DNA of 19,792 nucleotides, taken from NCBI GenBank assembly GCA_038230275.1, contig JBBRNO010000128.1:1-19792 (forward strand), given 5' to 3'. A program made the position numbers and the translations under genes. Shown here in pieces: positions 6,905-14,188 of the stretch. The DNA is from JANXXV01 sp038230275 (GTDB lineage: Bacteria; Acidobacteriota; Terriglobia; Bryobacterales; Bryobacteraceae). The notes under the pieces were generated by a model that worked only from the letters and a program-made list of their open reading frames with translations, made no database searches and was not told the DNA's origin. How positions within the stretch are numbered: the stretch's first letter is position 1; each line of letters begins with the position of its first letter.

Positions 6905-8494
6905 TTACTTGCCCAGCTCGAAAGTGAAGATCGAACTGCCGGCCGCAATCGTGATCAGTTGCTTCCCTTGGCTTAGATAGGCGATGGGATTGGCGCGAAT
7001 CGCGCCTCCGGTGTTCATCCGCCAGACCTCTTTGCCGTTATCCGCATCCAGCGCGAAGAAATACCCTTCGTCGCTTCCCCCGAATACCAACTTACCAGCC
7101 GTCGAAAGTACACCCGCCCACGGCTTGGTGTGCAGCGGATAGTCCCAAATCATCTCGCCGGTCTTCGGATTCAAGGCGCGAATGGCCCCGTGTCCCGGCT
7201 CCTCCGGTAGATCGATCAACGGAACGCTGCCAATGAACCGGTTGCCCGGACTGTATTCCTGCTCCCCTTTCCGATACACACTCCGGTTCTCCCACACCGC
7301 CAGATAGAAATATTTCGTCAGCGGGTTATAGCTCGGCGAATACCAGTTAGTGGCGCCCTGTACGCCCGGCCAGACATAAGTTCCCTCGGGACTCGGGTCT
7401 ATCCCCGGCAAACGAATCGGCTTTCCGTTGGCGTCCAACCCTTTCGCCCACGTCTGCTTGGCAAAGGATCTGCCGGTCAAAAACTTGCCGCTCTCGCGAT
7501 CCAGCACGTAGTAAAAGGCGCCGCGATGCGCCCAGTACACCAACTTCCTCGGCTTCCCTTGCCATTCGTCATCCACCAGCACCGGAACCTGCACCGCATC
7601 CCAATCGTGAACATCGTGCGGAACGAATTGAAAGTGCCACTTCAGCTTGCCCGTGTCAGCATCCAGCGCAATGGCACTGTCCGAATATAAATTGTCACCA
7701 GGCCGCTTGTCCCCATTCCAATCCGGCGACGGATTACCGGTCCCCCAGATAATCAGATTCTGCGCGGCATCGAAAGATCCCGTCACCCAAGTCGGCCCGC
7801 CGCCTGTTTTCCACGCGTCGTCCTTCCAGGTTTCACTCCCAGGTTGACCCGGCTCCGGAATGGTCCAGAATCTCCACTTCCTCTTTCCAGACTTCGGATC
7901 GTAGGCATCCAGAAATCCACGAATGCCATACTCCCCTCCGCTGATGCCACAAACGATCATGTCCTTCACCGCAAGCGGAGCCACCGTGATGCTGTGGCCC
8001 GTCTTGTAATCGGCCACCTGCACGTCCCACAACACCTCGCCCGTCTTTGCGTCCAGCGCCACCAGGTGCGCGTCCACCGTGCCCACGAATACGCGGTCTC
8101 CCAACAGCGCCACGCCGCGGTTCACCTGCCCGCAGCACACGTTCACCTTGGATGGCAGCACCCGCCGGTAACGCCAGAACTCCCGCCCGGTCTCGGCATC
8201 CAGCGCAATCACATCGCTCGGCGGTTGGCTGATGTACATCACCCCGTCCGCAACCAGCGGCGTCGTTTCCACCGTGTGCGTCGTCGACATTTGATACACC
8301 CACTTCGTTTTCAGCTTTCCGGCATTGGCGCGCGTCACCTGGTCCAGCGGACTATAGCGCCAGCCTTGATAGTTCCCCGAGTACGTCAGCCAGTTCCCCG
8401 GATCCTTCGCGGCATTCTGCAATCGCTCGTAGGTCACCTGTGCCGGCAAACACCACGCACAGAATCCCGCTAGAAAAATCGTCCGCAGTTTCAT
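6905..8494 (-). CDS. PQQ-dependent alcohol dehydrogenase-like quinoprotein, probably lanthanide type
   Basis: This 529-residue protein starts with a signal peptide (MKLRTIFLAGFCAWCLPAQ) and then an eight-bladed quinoprotein propeller with repeated W motifs such as DAETGREFW, DAKTGEVLW, DPKSGKRKW and NPKTGEMIW. It would oxidise an alcohol (or aldehyde) in the periplasm with PQQ. Visible cofactor features are adjacent cysteines C120-C121 (NVCCGQ), metal-ligand E188 (GISGGEYGIRG), N254 (GTGNPSPDWN) and catalytic D297, followed at +2 by D299 (HDWDA). The extra Asp at +2 is the mark of lanthanide-dependent members such as XoxF; calcium enzymes have a small residue there. No haem motif is present, so electrons must leave through a partner, most simply the dihaem cytochrome encoded just upstream. 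Its start overlaps that gene's stop as ATGA. It is shorter than methanol dehydrogenase large subunits, and substrate is unknown. Confidence 0.88.
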   Translation of the reverse strand: MKLRTIFLAGFCAWCLPAQVTYERLQNAAKDPGNWLTYSGNYQGWRYSPLDQVTRANAGKLKTKWVYQMSTTHTVETTPLVADGVMYISQPPSDVIALDAETGREFWRYRRVLPSKVNVCCGQVNRGVALLGDRVFVGTVDAHLVALDAKTGEVLWDVQVADYKTGHSITVAPLAVKDMIVCGISGGEYGIRGFLDAYDPKSGKRKWRFWTIPEPGQPGSETWKDDAWKTGGGPTWVTGSFDAAQNLIIWGTGNPSPDWNGDKRPGDNLYSDSAIALDADTGKLKWHFQFVPHDVHDWDAVQVPVLVDDEWQGKPRKLVYWAHRGAFYYVLDRESGKFLTGRSFAKQTWAKGLDANGKPIRLPGIDPSPEGTYVWPGVQGATNWYSPSYNPLTKYFYLAVWENRSVYRKGEQEYSPGNRFIGSVPLIDLPEEPGHGAIRALNPKTGEMIWDYPLHTKPWAGVLSTAGKLVFGGSDEGYFFALDADNGKEVWRMNTGGAIRANPIAYLSQGKQLITIAAGSSIFTFELGK

Positions 8495-9261
8495 TCCGCA
8501 TCACCCTTCGGCCGCAATGAATACAGGTAGGCCACCAAGTCCGTAAGTTGGCCATCGTTCAAACTCTTTCCGAACGACGGCATTCGCGAATCTTTCTTCA
8601 CCTTGTAGCTGGACAAACTACTCTTGTTAACGGAACGCAGCCGCTCCTGAAAATCCAAAACCTGAACCGTGTAGGTATCCTCGTTCAGCAGAAACCCGGA
8701 ATACGCAGTCCCATCTTTTCCCGCCCCTTCGAACACCCAATACCGCGGCTGCACCATGGCATTCGGATTCACAATCGAGTCACGCAGGTACTCCGGCGCG
8801 CGCGACATTCCGATGGTCGTAAGATCGGGCCCCAGCCTTCCCCCTTCGCCCTGCACCCGGTGGCACCGCATGCAGCCCGTCGATGCAAACAACGCCCGGC
8901 CCGCCGCAATATTGCCAGGAACCTTCGATCGCGGATTTTGGTTCAGCGACCGGATGTAGGCCACAATTTGCCACACACGATCTGGAGAATAGAACAAGCC
9001 CGCCATCTCCGTCCCGGGAATCCCATTGGAGATATTCTGCAACAATGCGTTATCGCTGCTGCCGTGAAAGAACCGACCTGCCGCCAGCGCCGGTCCCACT
9101 CCGCCTTCTCCACGAATCCCGTGGCACGTCGCGCAATGCGACCGGAATGTCTTGGCTCCAGCGGCAACATCTTCCGGCGATGTCCGGGGATTGGTCAACT
9201 CCACCGCCTGGCCCAGCGCCATGGCTGAAAAGGAAACGAACGGCAACAGAAATCGCAGCAT
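8491..9261 (-). CDS. Periplasmic dihaem cytochrome c
   Basis: This 256-residue protein begins with a signal peptide (MLRFLLPFVSFSAMALGQA) and holds two class-I cytochrome c domains. The first has CATCH at 43-47 with M86 as probable axial ligand (PGTEMAGL). The second has CMRCH at 130-134 with M227 (DSRMPSFG). Between the second haem site and M227 lies an insert of about 60 residues (YWVFEGAGKDGTAYSGF and following), like haem-binding domains in other soil bacteria. It is the first gene of the minus-strand operon and overlaps the PQQ dehydrogenase start by four bases, so it is very probably that enzyme's electron acceptor and passes electrons on to a terminal oxidase. The Shine-Dalgarno before its ATG is weak. 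Confidence 0.88.
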   Translation of the reverse strand: MLRFLLPFVSFSAMALGQAVELTNPRTSPEDVAAGAKTFRSHCATCHGIRGEGGVGPALAAGRFFHGSSDNALLQNISNGIPGTEMAGLFYSPDRVWQIVAYIRSLNQNPRSKVPGNIAAGRALFASTGCMRCHRVQGEGGRLGPDLTTIGMSRAPEYLRDSIVNPNAMVQPRYWVFEGAGKDGTAYSGFLLNEDTYTVQVLDFQERLRSVNKSSLSSYKVKKDSRMPSFGKSLNDGQLTDLVAYLYSLRPKGDAE

Positions 9262-9293
9262 AGTCAGCCCAACTCATCCTTGAGGGCAGAAAT

Positions 9294-9321
9294 ATTGTAT
9301 CTCAACGCATCGTGTTGCCAC
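9294..9321 (-). promoter_or_regulatory. Candidate promoter for the cytochrome-PQQ-E1-E2 operon
   Basis: On the minus strand TACAAT (9299 down to 9294) fits a -10 box, and GTGGCA (9321 down to 9316) with 16-base spacing matches four of six -35 positions. It lies about 33 bases before the cytochrome ATG, in the only sizeable gap upstream of the five genes. The opposite strand of the same gap must hold the promoter for the second enolase-like gene. Confidence 0.35.
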
Positions 9322-9400
9322 ACCGGCAGGCCCAAGCTCTTTGATAGACTGTCGAAGTTCAAGGAACCAACCGCAAGGACCAAACAGTAAGGACCAACAG

Positions 9401-10672
9401 ATGACAAGCAACGTAGACCGCTTAACGCGCCGCAGCTTTCTAAGCCTGACCGCGGCTGCCCCCTTCCTGACCGCCTATCACCAACTGGCGGCCGCGGAAA
9501 AAAAGCGCCGCCGCATCAGCGACGTTCAAACCATGGTGCTCAAGGGCGGCCGTACTTATGTCCTCGTCAAGGTGGTCACCGACGATGGAGCCTACGGCAT
9601 AGCCGAAGCCTACGGCACTCCGGGCATCGGCGTCAAAGAACAGATCCACGCCCTGAAGCCGTGGTTAATCGGCAAGGACCCGCTTGAAATCGACCTCATC
9701 TACACCACCCTGGGCGAGGGCAGCAGCAATCTTAGCGGTACGCGCACGGACGGTTCCGCGCACGGATTCATGCGCGCCGCCAGCGGAATTGAGATGGCCT
9801 TGTGGGACCTCTCCGGCAAGATCCTCGGCGTACCAACCACCGTTCTCCTCGGCGGCAAATTTCGCGACAAAGTTCGCGTCTATGATCACGCCGCGCCGCG
9901 CAACATGCTCGACAAAGGCTCCTGCCGCGAGTGGGCGCAGAAGGCAAAGGCCGACCCCGCCGGATTTACCTGCCACAAATTCGGCTTTCCCCACACCGAT
10001 CCCAAAACCGACCTGCCCCGCGATCTGGCCAACCGCCAGTTAACCACCAAGGAACTCATCAACCTCCGCCAAGGCTACGAGAACTGCCGCGAAGCCATCG
10101 GGTGGGACCACGACATCATGGTTCACAATCACTGGGAGTACGATCTGCGCACGTCCATCCAACTCGCCGAAGCAGTGGAATCCATCCGCCCGGTTTGGCT
10201 GGAAGACCCGCTGCCCGTAGACTATTCCGATTCTTGGAAACGCCTCTGCGCCAGCTCCAAAGTGCCCATCTGCACTGGGGAAAACCTGGCGCGCCGCGAG
10301 GGCTTCAAAGACTTCATCCTCAACCAGGGCTGCGATATTCTGCACCCCGACCTGCGTAATTCCGGCGGCTTCCTTGAAACCAAACGCATCGCCGACATGG
10401 GCCACGTCTTCGGCTTGCCAATGGCTACGCACAACACCGGCAGCCAGATCCACACCTGGGCCACCTGCCAGTGGGCCGGTTCCATTCGCGACTTCATCGC
10501 CTGCGAAACCGTCACCGGACAGGGCGGCTGGATGGACCAGGTTATGATCTCCGATGGTCCCTACATCAAGGACGGTTTTATCCGCATCACCGAAAAGCCC
10601 GGCCTTGGAATTGAGCTGAATCCCGATACGGTGAAGGCGCACCTTGCCGAAGGCGAACGCTGGTGGGGCTAA
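9401..10672 (+). CDS. Tat-exported mandelate racemase/muconate lactonizing enzyme family protein, second copy
   Basis: The protein is 423 residues from ATG 9401, chosen over an earlier in-frame TTG (9341) because AAGGA lies about eight bases upstream and a twin-arginine signal then starts at residue 8 (LTRRSFLSL ... AAPFLTAYHQLAAA). It is a paralogue of the protein at 461-1774; both share the KAHLAEGERWWG-like C-terminus ending WWG and the LLGG, NMLDKG/DMLDKA and EDPL blocks. Catalytic candidates are E268 (WLEDPL), E294 (CTGENL), and the Asp-His pair D317 (HPDLRNSGG) and H344 (MATHNTG). H242-N-H244 sits where the first metal-ligand Asp is expected, and K193 (CHKFGF) is on the second-strand region. 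Sugar-acid dehydratase activity is the most likely theme, supported by the MFS transporter 42 bases downstream, but the exported location is unusual and the substrate is unknown. Confidence 0.88.
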   Translation: MTSNVDRLTRRSFLSLTAAAPFLTAYHQLAAAEKKRRRISDVQTMVLKGGRTYVLVKVVTDDGAYGIAEAYGTPGIGVKEQIHALKPWLIGKDPLEIDLIYTTLGEGSSNLSGTRTDGSAHGFMRAASGIEMALWDLSGKILGVPTTVLLGGKFRDKVRVYDHAAPRNMLDKGSCREWAQKAKADPAGFTCHKFGFPHTDPKTDLPRDLANRQLTTKELINLRQGYENCREAIGWDHDIMVHNHWEYDLRTSIQLAEAVESIRPVWLEDPLPVDYSDSWKRLCASSKVPICTGENLARREGFKDFILNQGCDILHPDLRNSGGFLETKRIADMGHVFGLPMATHNTGSQIHTWATCQWAGSIRDFIACETVTGQGGWMDQVMISDGPYIKDGFIRITEKPGLGIELNPDTVKAHLAEGERWWG

Positions 10673-10697
10673 CCGCAAAACGTCCCTGATCCAGTAC

Positions 10698-10706
10698 TGA
10701 TACAAT
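10698..10706 (+). promoter_or_regulatory. Extended -10 promoter candidate just before the MFS gene
   Basis: TGATACAAT has the TGn extension and five of six -10 bases. Transcription would begin around 10712-10715, at or next to the GTG start codon, giving a leaderless or almost leaderless mRNA. This fits the absence of a Shine-Dalgarno. Read-through from the preceding enolase-like gene is also possible. Confidence 0.4.
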
Positions 10707-10714
10707 GCCGGACT

Positions 10715-12031
10715 GTGATCGAATCCTCACCGCAAAGCAGTGTTGACGCCACCGTACCCCGGCCCTCCCCGCGAATCCTCTCCATCCAGCGTTGGTCTAT
10801 CGGCCTCCTGGTGGCCGGGGGCGCGCTGAATTACATTGATCGAGCTACCTTGTCCGTAGCCAACAAACTCATTCAGGACGAACTCGGAATTCCGGTAGCC
10901 AAGATGGGCCTGCTGCTTTCCGCCTTTCTGTGGGCCTATGCCCTGGCGCAACTGCCCGTGGGCGCTCTCATCGACCGCTACGGGCCGCGGCGGCTCCTCG
11001 GATTAGGGCTCTTCAGTTGGTCGGTCGCGCAAGCGGCAGGCGGCCTGGTGACAGGTTTCGGAGTCTTCATCGCTGCGCGGTTCGCATTGGGTGTCGGCGA
11101 AGCGCCCCTGTTTCCCGGCGGCGCGCGAGTCGTGCGCGATTGGTTTGGCGTTCGGGAAAGAGGGTTCGCCACCGGCCTCTTGCAGTCCGCCTCATCCCTA
11201 GGCAATTTTATCGCGGTTCCCCTACTCACTTTCCTCATGCTGACTCTGAGCTGGCGCTGGATGTTTTTCATCGTCGGCGCCGCGGGAGTGTTCCTCGCCG
11301 TCGTATGGTACGTGATTCATCGCGATCCAGCGGAAGTCCAACTCACCCCTGAAGAGCACCGCTATCTGACAGAGGGTGACGCGAACACCACCTCAAGCCC
11401 CCCGTCCTTCGCCGAATGGAAGCAACTCTTCGCCCACCGGACCACCTGGGGCATGATCGCTGGCTTCTTCGGGACCGTCTATACGCTTTGGCTCTACACC
11501 GGGTGGTTGCCCTACTACCTGGAGCACGAGCGTCACATGAGCGTCGCCCGCGTCGGGATTGTCGCCGCCATTCCTTACTTCTTCGGTTGTGTGGGCGCGG
11601 TGGTGGGCGGATGGCTTTGCGACTTCCTCACCAGGCGTGGATGGGAGCCGATCGCCGGAAGGAAACTGCTCATCTCCTCTGCGCTGTGCGGCATTTCGCT
11701 CTGCACTGTCGGAACCGTGTTTTCGCAATCCAACACCATCGCCCTCGCCTTTATTTCAGTTTCGCTGTTCCTCATTTACATCGCCGCCAGCGCCGCGTGG
11801 GCCACGGTCCCCATAGCCGCTCCCAGCCAATACACGGCCTCTTTAGGTTCCATTCAGAACTTTGGCGGTTATCTGGGCGGTGCGCTGGCCCCAACGGTAA
11901 CGGGCTTGATCGTGCAACGCACCGGCAGCTTCTCGCAAGCGCTGCTCTTGAGCGCTGCACTCAGCCTGGTTTCCGCGGCGGCGTACCTCTTGTTGGTGCG
12001 CGGGCCCATCCAGCCTCACGCTTCTGAATAA
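10715..12031 (+). CDS. MFS transporter, anion:cation symporter (ACS) type
   Basis: This 438-residue inner-membrane protein has about 12 hydrophobic helices. TM1 carries NYIDRATLSVA, and the loop between TM2 and TM3 has the MFS motif A-like ALIDRYGPRRLLG. FALGVGEAPLFPGGARVVRDWF in TM4-5 (written FALGVGEAPLFPGG and ARVVRDWF) is typical of the ACS family, which imports hexuronates, glucarate, galactonate and similar organic anions with protons. A soluble loop with DPAEVQLTPEEHRYL joins the two halves. Start is GTG at 10715 without a clear ribosome binding site; no better in-frame start is seen. It lies 42 bases after an enolase-like gene, an arrangement common for sugar-acid catabolism, so it may import that enzyme's substrate or product. 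Confidence 0.9.
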   Translation: MIESSPQSSVDATVPRPSPRILSIQRWSIGLLVAGGALNYIDRATLSVANKLIQDELGIPVAKMGLLLSAFLWAYALAQLPVGALIDRYGPRRLLGLGLFSWSVAQAAGGLVTGFGVFIAARFALGVGEAPLFPGGARVVRDWFGVRERGFATGLLQSASSLGNFIAVPLLTFLMLTLSWRWMFFIVGAAGVFLAVVWYVIHRDPAEVQLTPEEHRYLTEGDANTTSSPPSFAEWKQLFAHRTTWGMIAGFFGTVYTLWLYTGWLPYYLEHERHMSVARVGIVAAIPYFFGCVGAVVGGWLCDFLTRRGWEPIAGRKLLISSALCGISLCTVGTVFSQSNTIALAFISVSLFLIYIAASAAWATVPIAAPSQYTASLGSIQNFGGYLGGALAPTVTGLIVQRTGSFSQALLLSAALSLVSAAAYLLLVRGPIQPHASE

Positions 12032-12058
12032 TGCAGGCGTGCTCAGGCAACGCGTCGG

Positions 12059-12113
12059 TATAATAGCGCGGTAAGCGTGCAATTCTACTGCACAACCGGG
12101 CTGCGATAGGAGG
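12059..12113 (+). promoter_or_regulatory. -10 box and strong ribosome binding site of the dienelactone hydrolase-like gene
   Basis: A perfect TATAAT lies at 12059-12064, with no convincing -35 at 16-18 bases upstream. AGGAGG at 12108-12113 is four bases before the ATG at 12118. The gene therefore probably has its own promoter despite lying close behind the MFS gene. Confidence 0.45.
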
Positions 12114-12117
12114 AACT

Positions 12118-12981
12118 ATGTGTGATCAGGATCATTTCGAAGAAGACCGGCAAGAGTACGAATCTCTCGGTTTGGTGACACGGAAACAATTCGGCCTCCT
12201 GTTGGGCGCAGGCGTCGCCATGATGCTGCCGAAAAATGCCAATGCAGCGGCAGTCACCGAAGCGGACGTAGCCATCACCACGCCGGACGGCACCGCCGAC
12301 TGTTACTTTGTGCATCCCGCGAGCGGCAAAGCTCCGGGAGTCCTTATCTGGCCAGACATCTTCGGCCTGCGGCCATCGTTCCGGCAGATGGGAAAAAGGC
12401 TCGCTGAATCGGGGTATTCGGTGTTAGTCGTGAATCCTTTCTACCGCGTCAAGAAAGCCCCCACTGCGGAAGCTGGCAGTGCCACGCCAATCCAGGAGTT
12501 GATGCCGCTGGCGCGAGCGCTCAACGAGACGACGCACATGGCGGACGCGAAAGCCTTCATAGCGTGGCTGGACGGGCAATCGTCGGTTGCCAGGAACCGC
12601 AAGATCGGCACACAGGGCTATTGCATGGGTGGCCCTATCGCGCTTCGTACTGCGGCCGCCGTGCCGGATCGTGTCGGTGCAGTCGCCTCCTTCCATGGCG
12701 GCGGACTCGTCACCGATGCGCCAAACAGTCCGCACCTGCAAGCCGCGAAGACGAAGGCACAGTTCCTCATCGCCATTGCGGACAATGACGACAAGCGGGC
12801 GCCTAACGACAAGACCGTCCTGAAAGAGACGTTTGCCGCGGCCAACCTGCCCGCGGAGATCGAAGTGTACACTGGTGCTGCGCATGGCTGGTGCCCTCCG
12901 GATTCGAAGGTGTACGCGGAGCCTCTGGCGGAGAAAGCGTGGAGCCGATTGCTCGCTCTGTACGGAAAGGCTCTAGCTTGA
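12118..12981 (+). CDS. Dienelactone hydrolase family protein with N-terminal export-like segment
   Basis: This 287-residue alpha/beta-hydrolase has the dienelactone hydrolase layout. PGVLIWPDIFGLRPSF is the early strand-loop; GYCMGG carries nucleophile C169; SFHGGGL follows; IADNDDKRAPND supplies the acid (D222-D225 region); and AAHGWCP gives catalytic H256. Cys instead of Ser as nucleophile is the hallmark of dienelactone hydrolases (carboxymethylenebutenolidase), which open cyclic esters. Many homologues have other or unknown substrates. The N-terminus has a charged MCDQDHFEEDRQEY segment, then TRKQFGLLLGAGVAMMLP and an ANA|AAV cleavage-like site. This resembles a Tat signal with RK instead of RR, so export is possible but not certain. 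AGGAGG before the ATG supports the start. No functional partner is obvious next to it. Confidence 0.87.
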   Translation: MCDQDHFEEDRQEYESLGLVTRKQFGLLLGAGVAMMLPKNANAAAVTEADVAITTPDGTADCYFVHPASGKAPGVLIWPDIFGLRPSFRQMGKRLAESGYSVLVVNPFYRVKKAPTAEAGSATPIQELMPLARALNETTHMADAKAFIAWLDGQSSVARNRKIGTQGYCMGGPIALRTAAAVPDRVGAVASFHGGGLVTDAPNSPHLQAAKTKAQFLIAIADNDDKRAPNDKTVLKETFAAANLPAEIEVYTGAAHGWCPPDSKVYAEPLAEKAWSRLLALYGKALA

Positions 12982-13170
12982 GCTGTCCGTAGAATTAACA
13001 ATCATAAAGGCTTCCACCCAAAAATCGGCTGCAAACCACCGCCCGGTTTATTCGAGCCACCCTCCCGGCGGGCGCCCGTAATATTTTCAAAGACTTAGCT
13101 TCGGCCAGCAAGATGCATCTACCATTGCGATCGGGCAGCCCAGAGGGCGTTCCGAAAAGGAGGAAGAAAA

Positions 13171-13839
13171 ATGAAACGCAATTGGCTTGCAATGATCGTG
13201 CTCGCGGGTGGTTTGGAAGCCGCCATGTTCGGCCAGCAGTATCCGCAACAGGGTCCTCGGCAGTATGCTCCCTATCAGGGTGACCCGAACTACAACGGGC
13301 AAAACGGACAGTACGACAATCGCCAATACAACGATAACGGCCAATACAACGATAACGGCCAATACAACGATAACGGCCAATACGCGGGCGACAACGGATA
13401 TGGCCCCGACAACGGAGATCCTGCCTATAACTCCGCCCCTCAGGGTGTCTATGCTCCAGCGCCTCCGCCGCTACCAAATTATGCCTACCAACGTCCTCAG
13501 GTGCCCGGTCCCGGCTATTACTGGGTAGACGGATATTGGAACTTCCTTGGCGGAAGGTATACCTGGACGGGCGGCTATTGGACACGTCCGCCGTACACAG
13601 GCGGATATTGGGTAGCTCCGCGGTACACCGGCGGACGGTTCTTCCTGGGATTCTGGGGCGGCGGTCGATCTCACTTCGATCGCGGTTATGTCCAGAACAA
13701 CTACCGGTATCAACAGCGATTTCAGGCTCCACGCTATAGCTACAGGACTCCTGCAGCCGGCCGGTATGAATTCCGGGGTGGCGACCGTTACGTGGGCCGC
13801 TCAGGATACCGGGAGCACCGCGGCGACCGCCGTTGGTGA
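13171..13839 (+). CDS. Secreted Tyr/Gly/Asn-rich repeat protein with WxxGxW-type motifs
   Basis: This 222-residue protein starts from an ATG with an ideal AGGAGG (13158-13163) seven bases upstream. It has a short signal-like N-terminus (MKRNWLAMIVLAGGLEAAMFGQ). Residues 22-110 are low-complexity, rich in Gln, Tyr, Asn, Gly and Pro, and include three exact QYNDNG repeats at 52-69. Residues 116-147 contain W-x-x-G-x-W-type units (WVDGYW, WTGGYW, YTGGYW). These are found in small exported proteins of Gram-negative bacteria often annotated YXWXW/BcpO-related. The C-terminal tail is Arg/Tyr/Gly-rich and basic (GDRYVGRSGYREHRGDRRW). No enzyme motif is present; a surface, matrix or envelope role is a guess. 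A strong hairpin follows the stop, so it looks monocistronic and possibly well expressed. Confidence 0.75.
   Translation: MKRNWLAMIVLAGGLEAAMFGQQYPQQGPRQYAPYQGDPNYNGQNGQYDNRQYNDNGQYNDNGQYNDNGQYAGDNGYGPDNGDPAYNSAPQGVYAPAPPPLPNYAYQRPQVPGPGYYWVDGYWNFLGGRYTWTGGYWTRPPYTGGYWVAPRYTGGRFFLGFWGGGRSHFDRGYVQNNYRYQQRFQAPRYSYRTPAAGRYEFRGGDRYVGRSGYREHRGDRRW
13323..13383 (+). repeat. Three perfect 18-bp tandem repeats coding QYNDNG
   Basis: CCAATACAACGATAACGG occurs three times without a mismatch (13323-13340, 13341-13358, 13359-13376), followed by a partial copy, CCAATAC. Perfect identity at synonymous positions points to recent expansion. The unit is a multiple of three, so copy-number change keeps the frame. 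Confidence 0.9.
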
Positions 13840-13855
13840 CTTCGAGAGGGCAACC

Positions 13856-13890
13856 GAATCGCCCGCGTATTTTGATCACGCGGGCGATTC
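13856..13890 (+). terminator. Strong perfect hairpin after the Tyr/Gly-rich protein gene
   Basis: The 13-base arms GAATCGCCCGCGT (13856-13868) and ACGCGGGCGATTC (13878-13890) are perfectly complementary around a nine-base loop. The hairpin begins 17 bases after the stop codon. It has no following T-run, so it is either a Rho-independent-like hairpin without U-tract or an mRNA-stabilising 3' structure. Confidence 0.6.
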
Positions 13891-14188
13891 TCACGAAGAG
13901 AGGGCTATGAAGACGATCAGACCAATGCCAAACACAACGCGGCAAATCGGTGGGCCGTCCACGTCTGTCACAACGAGTACCAAATGCGCCCGTAGCCAAA
14001 CCTTTTTTATCCCATTTATCCCATTCATCCCGGCCAAATAATTAAAACCCGAGAGAACTCCCCACTCCCAACCCGACCTCCATGTCGGACATCAGGGCGA
14101 AAAGCTGGTATCGAAGCCGCCCACAAAGACGCATCGATGGACTCACCGAATAGCGGATCACACCGGCGGCCATCCAGCCCACCAAGTT
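13891..14188. other. Intergenic region with short repeats, no supported gene
   Basis: From the hairpin to the small minus-strand frame no convincing gene is seen. A 44-codon plus-strand frame (13907-14041) ends in residues encoded by the 9-bp repeat at 14007-14033 and has a badly spaced ribosome binding site. A 43-codon minus-strand frame (14042-14173) also has no support. Confidence 0.5.
14007..14033. repeat. Three 9-bp tandem units in intergenic DNA
   Basis: TTATCCCAT, TTATCCCAT, TCATCCCGG stand in a row after a run of T. A single TTCATCCCA occurs again near 14507. It may be a copy of a dispersed intergenic element; copy number elsewhere cannot be seen here. Confidence 0.55.

Noticed and set aside
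13060..13085. CGGGCGCCCG palindrome followed by TAATATTTTC, looked at as a terminator for the dienelactone hydrolase-like gene
   Set aside because: It has no loop and no proper T-run; TAATAT could equally be a -10 for the next gene, so neither call is supported.
12995..13999. Minus-strand 334-codon frame across the Tyr/Gly-rich protein gene
   Set aside because: It contains repeated RYRCIG purely as the antisense of the QYNDNG repeats; the plus-strand gene has an ideal ribosome binding site and signal peptide.
13907..14041. 44-codon plus-strand frame ending IPFIPFIPAK
   Set aside because: The end is encoded by the 9-bp repeat, the purine-rich run is only two to three bases from the ATG, and nothing resembles a known peptide.
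14042..14173. 43-codon minus-strand frame (MAAGVIRYSVSPSMRL...)
   Set aside because: It has no ribosome binding site or recognisable pattern and is short enough to occur by chance.
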